Assembly: GCA_002344965.1 (NCBI GenBank)
Contig: DDUU01000026.1
Coordinates: 4,682-68,681, forward strand
Source: Candidatus Tepidiaquacellales bacterium UBA2330
GTDB taxonomy: Bacteria > Bacteroidota > Ignavibacteria > Tepidaquicellales > Tepidaquicellaceae
Direction: 5' to 3'
Length of the DNA stretch: 64,000 nucleotides
This document shows, piece by piece, positions 61,760 through 64,000 of this stretch. The position numbers and the translations under genes are program-made. The number at the start of each line of letters is the position of its first letter. Position 1 is the first letter of the stretch. A model generated the notes under the pieces. That model was not told the DNA's origin, did no database searches, and saw only the letters and a program-made list of their open reading frames with translations.

Positions 61760-63838
61760 ATGCACAATATTCTCTTTCTGCAGGATCTTGCAGTTGTAAT
61801 CATTGCGGCGGGGCTGGCGACGATACTTTTCCGTCAGCTTAAGCAGCCTGTGGTGCTGGGGTATATTCTTGCAGGATTAATAATCGGACCTCACACTCCG
61901 CCATTTACTTTTATCGCTGATGAAAAAACGATCGAGACACTTGCAGAGCTTGGCGTAATTTTTCTGATGTTTTCGCTCGGGCTGGAGTTCAGTCTTAAAA
62001 AATTAAAGGAAGTCGGAGCGACAGCCGTAGTCGCGGCAACGCTTGAAATACTTTTAATGCTGTGGGCGGGATACGGACTGGGGCAGATGTTCGGATGGAG
62101 TCAGATGAACAGTATTTTCCTCGGCGCAATACTTTCCATTTCCTCAACTACAATCATCATTAAAGCTCTAGAGGGTCTTGGCAAGACGCGTGAAAAATTT
62201 GCGCACCTGATCTTCGGAATTCTGATCATTGAAGACATACTTGCGATATTGCTTATTGCTCTGTTATCAGGCTTTGCCGTAACGGGAGAAATTGAAATAA
62301 GAGATATCGGCTCTATTCTTCTTAATCTATCCGCATTCATGGGGATCTTGCTTGTTACAGGACTTATATTGGTGCCGCGTCTTTTGAATTATGTTTCGAA
62401 ATTCAAGAGCAATGAAATGCTGCTGATCACTGTGGTCGGACTTTGCTTTGGAGTTTCTCTTCTTACTGTAGAGCTGGGTTACAGCGTAGCGCTCGGAGCA
62501 TTTCTTATCGGCGCTATTGTTGCTGAAGCGCGGCAGATACATAAAATTGAAAGCATAATGTTTCCGGTACGCGATCTTTTCAGCGCTGTCTTTTTCGTTT
62601 CCATAGGACTTATTATAGATCCGCAGATAATTATAGAATATATTGTTCCGGTAATTATTATTACAGTTGTTGTGATCACAGGCAAAGTGATCTCTTGTTC
62701 ACTCGGATGTATTTTATCAGGAAATGACACAAAGACATCAATAAAAGTCGGAATGAGTCTTGCTCAGATTGGAGAGTTTTCATTCATCATTGCCGGGATT
62801 GGATTAACACTCAATGTAACATCTGATTTTATTTATCCTATTGCAATAGCGGTTTCGGCGATTACTACTTTAACTACTCCCTATTTGATAAAGAGTTCAG
62901 AAAGTTTTTCCGTCCTGTTTGAAAAATACGCGCCGCGTTCAGTTATCAGAACAATGGAAGTCTATCAACAGTGGATAAATAAACCGTCAAAGGAAGGACC
63001 TAACCAGACGGGAAGAAAGATTCTCCGTAAAATTTTACTTCAGATAATATTGAATCTTCTGATAATCACGGGAATATTTATAATGTTTGCTTTTCTAAAT
63101 GAAAAGATAAAAATGTTTCTGGGATTATATATAACGGAAATAGAGATCACTAAGACTATACTTTGGCTTACGGCTATGCTTATAAGTTTTCCGCTGATTT
63201 TCGCAGTTTGGAGAAAGACTCTTGCTGCTTCAATGGTTATTGCCGAGCTGAGCACAATCGAATCTGAATCATCTAAAAGAAATACAATTCATTCCGTTGT
63301 ATCCAATACAATTTTTATCTGCGGTTCGCTTGGACTTATAGTTATAATTATTCTTCTTAGCACAACGCTTCTTCCTTCATCAAAACTTCTGATACTGTCG
63401 ATTATTTTAATTGCGATCTCAGGGTTTTTTATGTACCGCAGCTCTGTAAAGATCTATGCCCGCGCACAGGAAGCGCTGAAGGAGACATTCATCCAGCCGG
63501 CTGACCCGCTTCTGAATCCGGAGGCGAATCTGATTAACGAACATCCCATTCTTGAAGATGTAAAACTTGAATCTGTAATAATACTTCCGGATACAGTTTG
63601 TGTAAATAAAATGATATCAGAAATAAAACTGCGTTCTGAAACAGGAGTCAGTATAATCGGAATTGAACGTAAGGAAAAGAGGATTGTAAATCCTGATCCG
63701 TATGAAGAAATTTATGAAGGGGACAAGATACTGATCATCGGCCAAAAGGATCAGCTTGAAGTTGCTAAAAAATTTCTAAACTCACCTGAGACTGAATATA
63801 AGCCGAAAAATATATTCCCCCGTGACAGAAGATCGTAA
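61760..63838 (+). CDS. KefB-type monovalent cation:proton antiporter with TrkA-C domain
   Basis: A 692-residue protein. The CPA2 Na/H exchanger domain (about 5-390, about 12 helices) has LKQPVVLGYILAGLIIGPHTPP, FLMFSLGLEFSLKKL and GYSVALGAFLIGAIVAEAR. About four more helices follow (about 420-580), then a TrkA-C domain (about 605-685; SETGVSIIGIERKEKRIVNPDPYEEI, DKILIIGQKDQLE). The NAD-binding TrkA-N (RCK) domain of KefB/C is absent. It exchanges K+ or Na+ for protons at the inner membrane; the ion is unknown. Confidence 0.88.
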   Translation: MHNILFLQDLAVVIIAAGLATILFRQLKQPVVLGYILAGLIIGPHTPPFTFIADEKTIETLAELGVIFLMFSLGLEFSLKKLKEVGATAVVAATLEILLMLWAGYGLGQMFGWSQMNSIFLGAILSISSTTIIIKALEGLGKTREKFAHLIFGILIIEDILAILLIALLSGFAVTGEIEIRDIGSILLNLSAFMGILLVTGLILVPRLLNYVSKFKSNEMLLITVVGLCFGVSLLTVELGYSVALGAFLIGAIVAEARQIHKIESIMFPVRDLFSAVFFVSIGLIIDPQIIIEYIVPVIIITVVVITGKVISCSLGCILSGNDTKTSIKVGMSLAQIGEFSFIIAGIGLTLNVTSDFIYPIAIAVSAITTLTTPYLIKSSESFSVLFEKYAPRSVIRTMEVYQQWINKPSKEGPNQTGRKILRKILLQIILNLLIITGIFIMFAFLNEKIKMFLGLYITEIEITKTILWLTAMLISFPLIFAVWRKTLAASMVIAELSTIESESSKRNTIHSVVSNTIFICGSLGLIVIIILLSTTLLPSSKLLILSIILIAISGFFMYRSSVKIYARAQEALKETFIQPADPLLNPEANLINEHPILEDVKLESVIILPDTVCVNKMISEIKLRSETGVSIIGIERKEKRIVNPDPYEEIYEGDKILIIGQKDQLEVAKKFLNSPETEYKPKNIFPRDRRS

Positions 63839-63980
63839 TTAATTACAAAAGTTTCCTTCGTTTATTTTTATAACCCGCATTATTGCCAAAAAATATCGTG
63901 CCTTAAAAAATACAATACATTGGAAGATTTGGAGCGAGTCAAAATAATTTATACATTAATCATTCTTCACAGGAGGGGTA

Positions 63981-64000
63981 ATGATTAATTTTCAGTTGAA
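63981..64000 (+). CDS. Possible start of a gene cut by the window end
   Basis: ATG at 63981 follows AGGAGG (63971-63976) by 4 nt and opens a frame MINFQL to the edge. A strong Shine-Dalgarno is unusual here. Six codons are too few to identify it. Confidence 0.3.

Overview
The window is AT-rich chromosomal DNA from a bacterium of the Bacteroidota/Chlorobiota superphylum, most likely an Ignavibacteria-type lineage. The main evidence is six secreted proteins ending in the type IX secretion (T9SS) sorting domain with the NYPNPFNP signature. Supporting evidence is a menaquinone enzyme (MenA), lipoproteins with N-terminal lipoboxes, CarboxypepD_reg/TonB-type and DUF5916 outer-membrane barrels, and rare Shine-Dalgarno sequences. 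Many genes start with TTG. No rRNA, CRISPR array, phage or insertion sequence is visible. One tRNA (Phe, GAA) is present.

Layout. 0-8.3 kb: a block of secreted proteins (two BNR/Asp-box propellers, a DNRLRE-dockerin protein, an exo/endonuclease-phosphatase), with a pair of 84-bp-spaced hairpin repeats. 8.4-17 kb: small housekeeping genes (HIT, DUF4870, VOC), a lipoprotein, an M16 peptidase, a DUF5683 protein, SecG and an SBBP propeller. 16.9-21.7 kb, minus strand: lon, dnaX and an arginase-family gene in close order. 21.9-22.2 kb: six tandem copies of a 44-bp palindromic unit. 22.2-32 kb: a T9SS cargo protein, AI-2E permease, DUF6600 protein, a large TPR lipoprotein that may be a T9SS accessory factor, and a fused E1-alpha/beta 2-oxoacid dehydrogenase. 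32.3-38.7 kb: a GC-richer Y-family polymerase, YciI, NDH-2, YbjQ, MFS, a RapZ C-terminal-domain protein and a PA0069-type radical SAM protein. 38.9-47.1 kb: a stand-alone sorting-domain-like protein, DUF4349, an Lrp/AsnC regulator with glutamine synthetase, a serine hydrolase-TPR protein and a TonB-type barrel. 47.2-49.3 kb: livH and livK. 49.5-52.1 kb: a ubiquitin-like/E1-like/RING-finger cluster. 52.2-64 kb: MenA, a nine-haem T9SS cytochrome, tRNA-Phe, psuK-psuG, a DUF5916 barrel and a KefB-type antiporter, with three copies of a dispersed repeat.

The most interesting region is 49544-52147. There a YukD/EsaB-like ubiquitin-fold protein ending in a bare C-terminal glycine is followed on the same strand by an E1-like adenylating enzyme and by a membrane-anchored prokaryotic RING-finger protein. 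The E1-like enzyme resembles eukaryotic UBA3 around its CxxC and candidate cysteine and has a C-terminal extension. No E2 or JAB peptidase is seen in the window. This looks like a minimal Ubl-E1-E3 pathway that may conjugate at, or signal from, the inner membrane. Its function is not known from the sequence.

Among the other genes, Lrp/AsnC and GlnA form a likely nitrogen-responsive unit with a good promoter. PsuK and PsuG form a complete pseudouridine-degradation pair. NDH-2 and MenA point to menaquinone-based respiration. The secreted proteins need a T9SS, whose core genes are not in this window.
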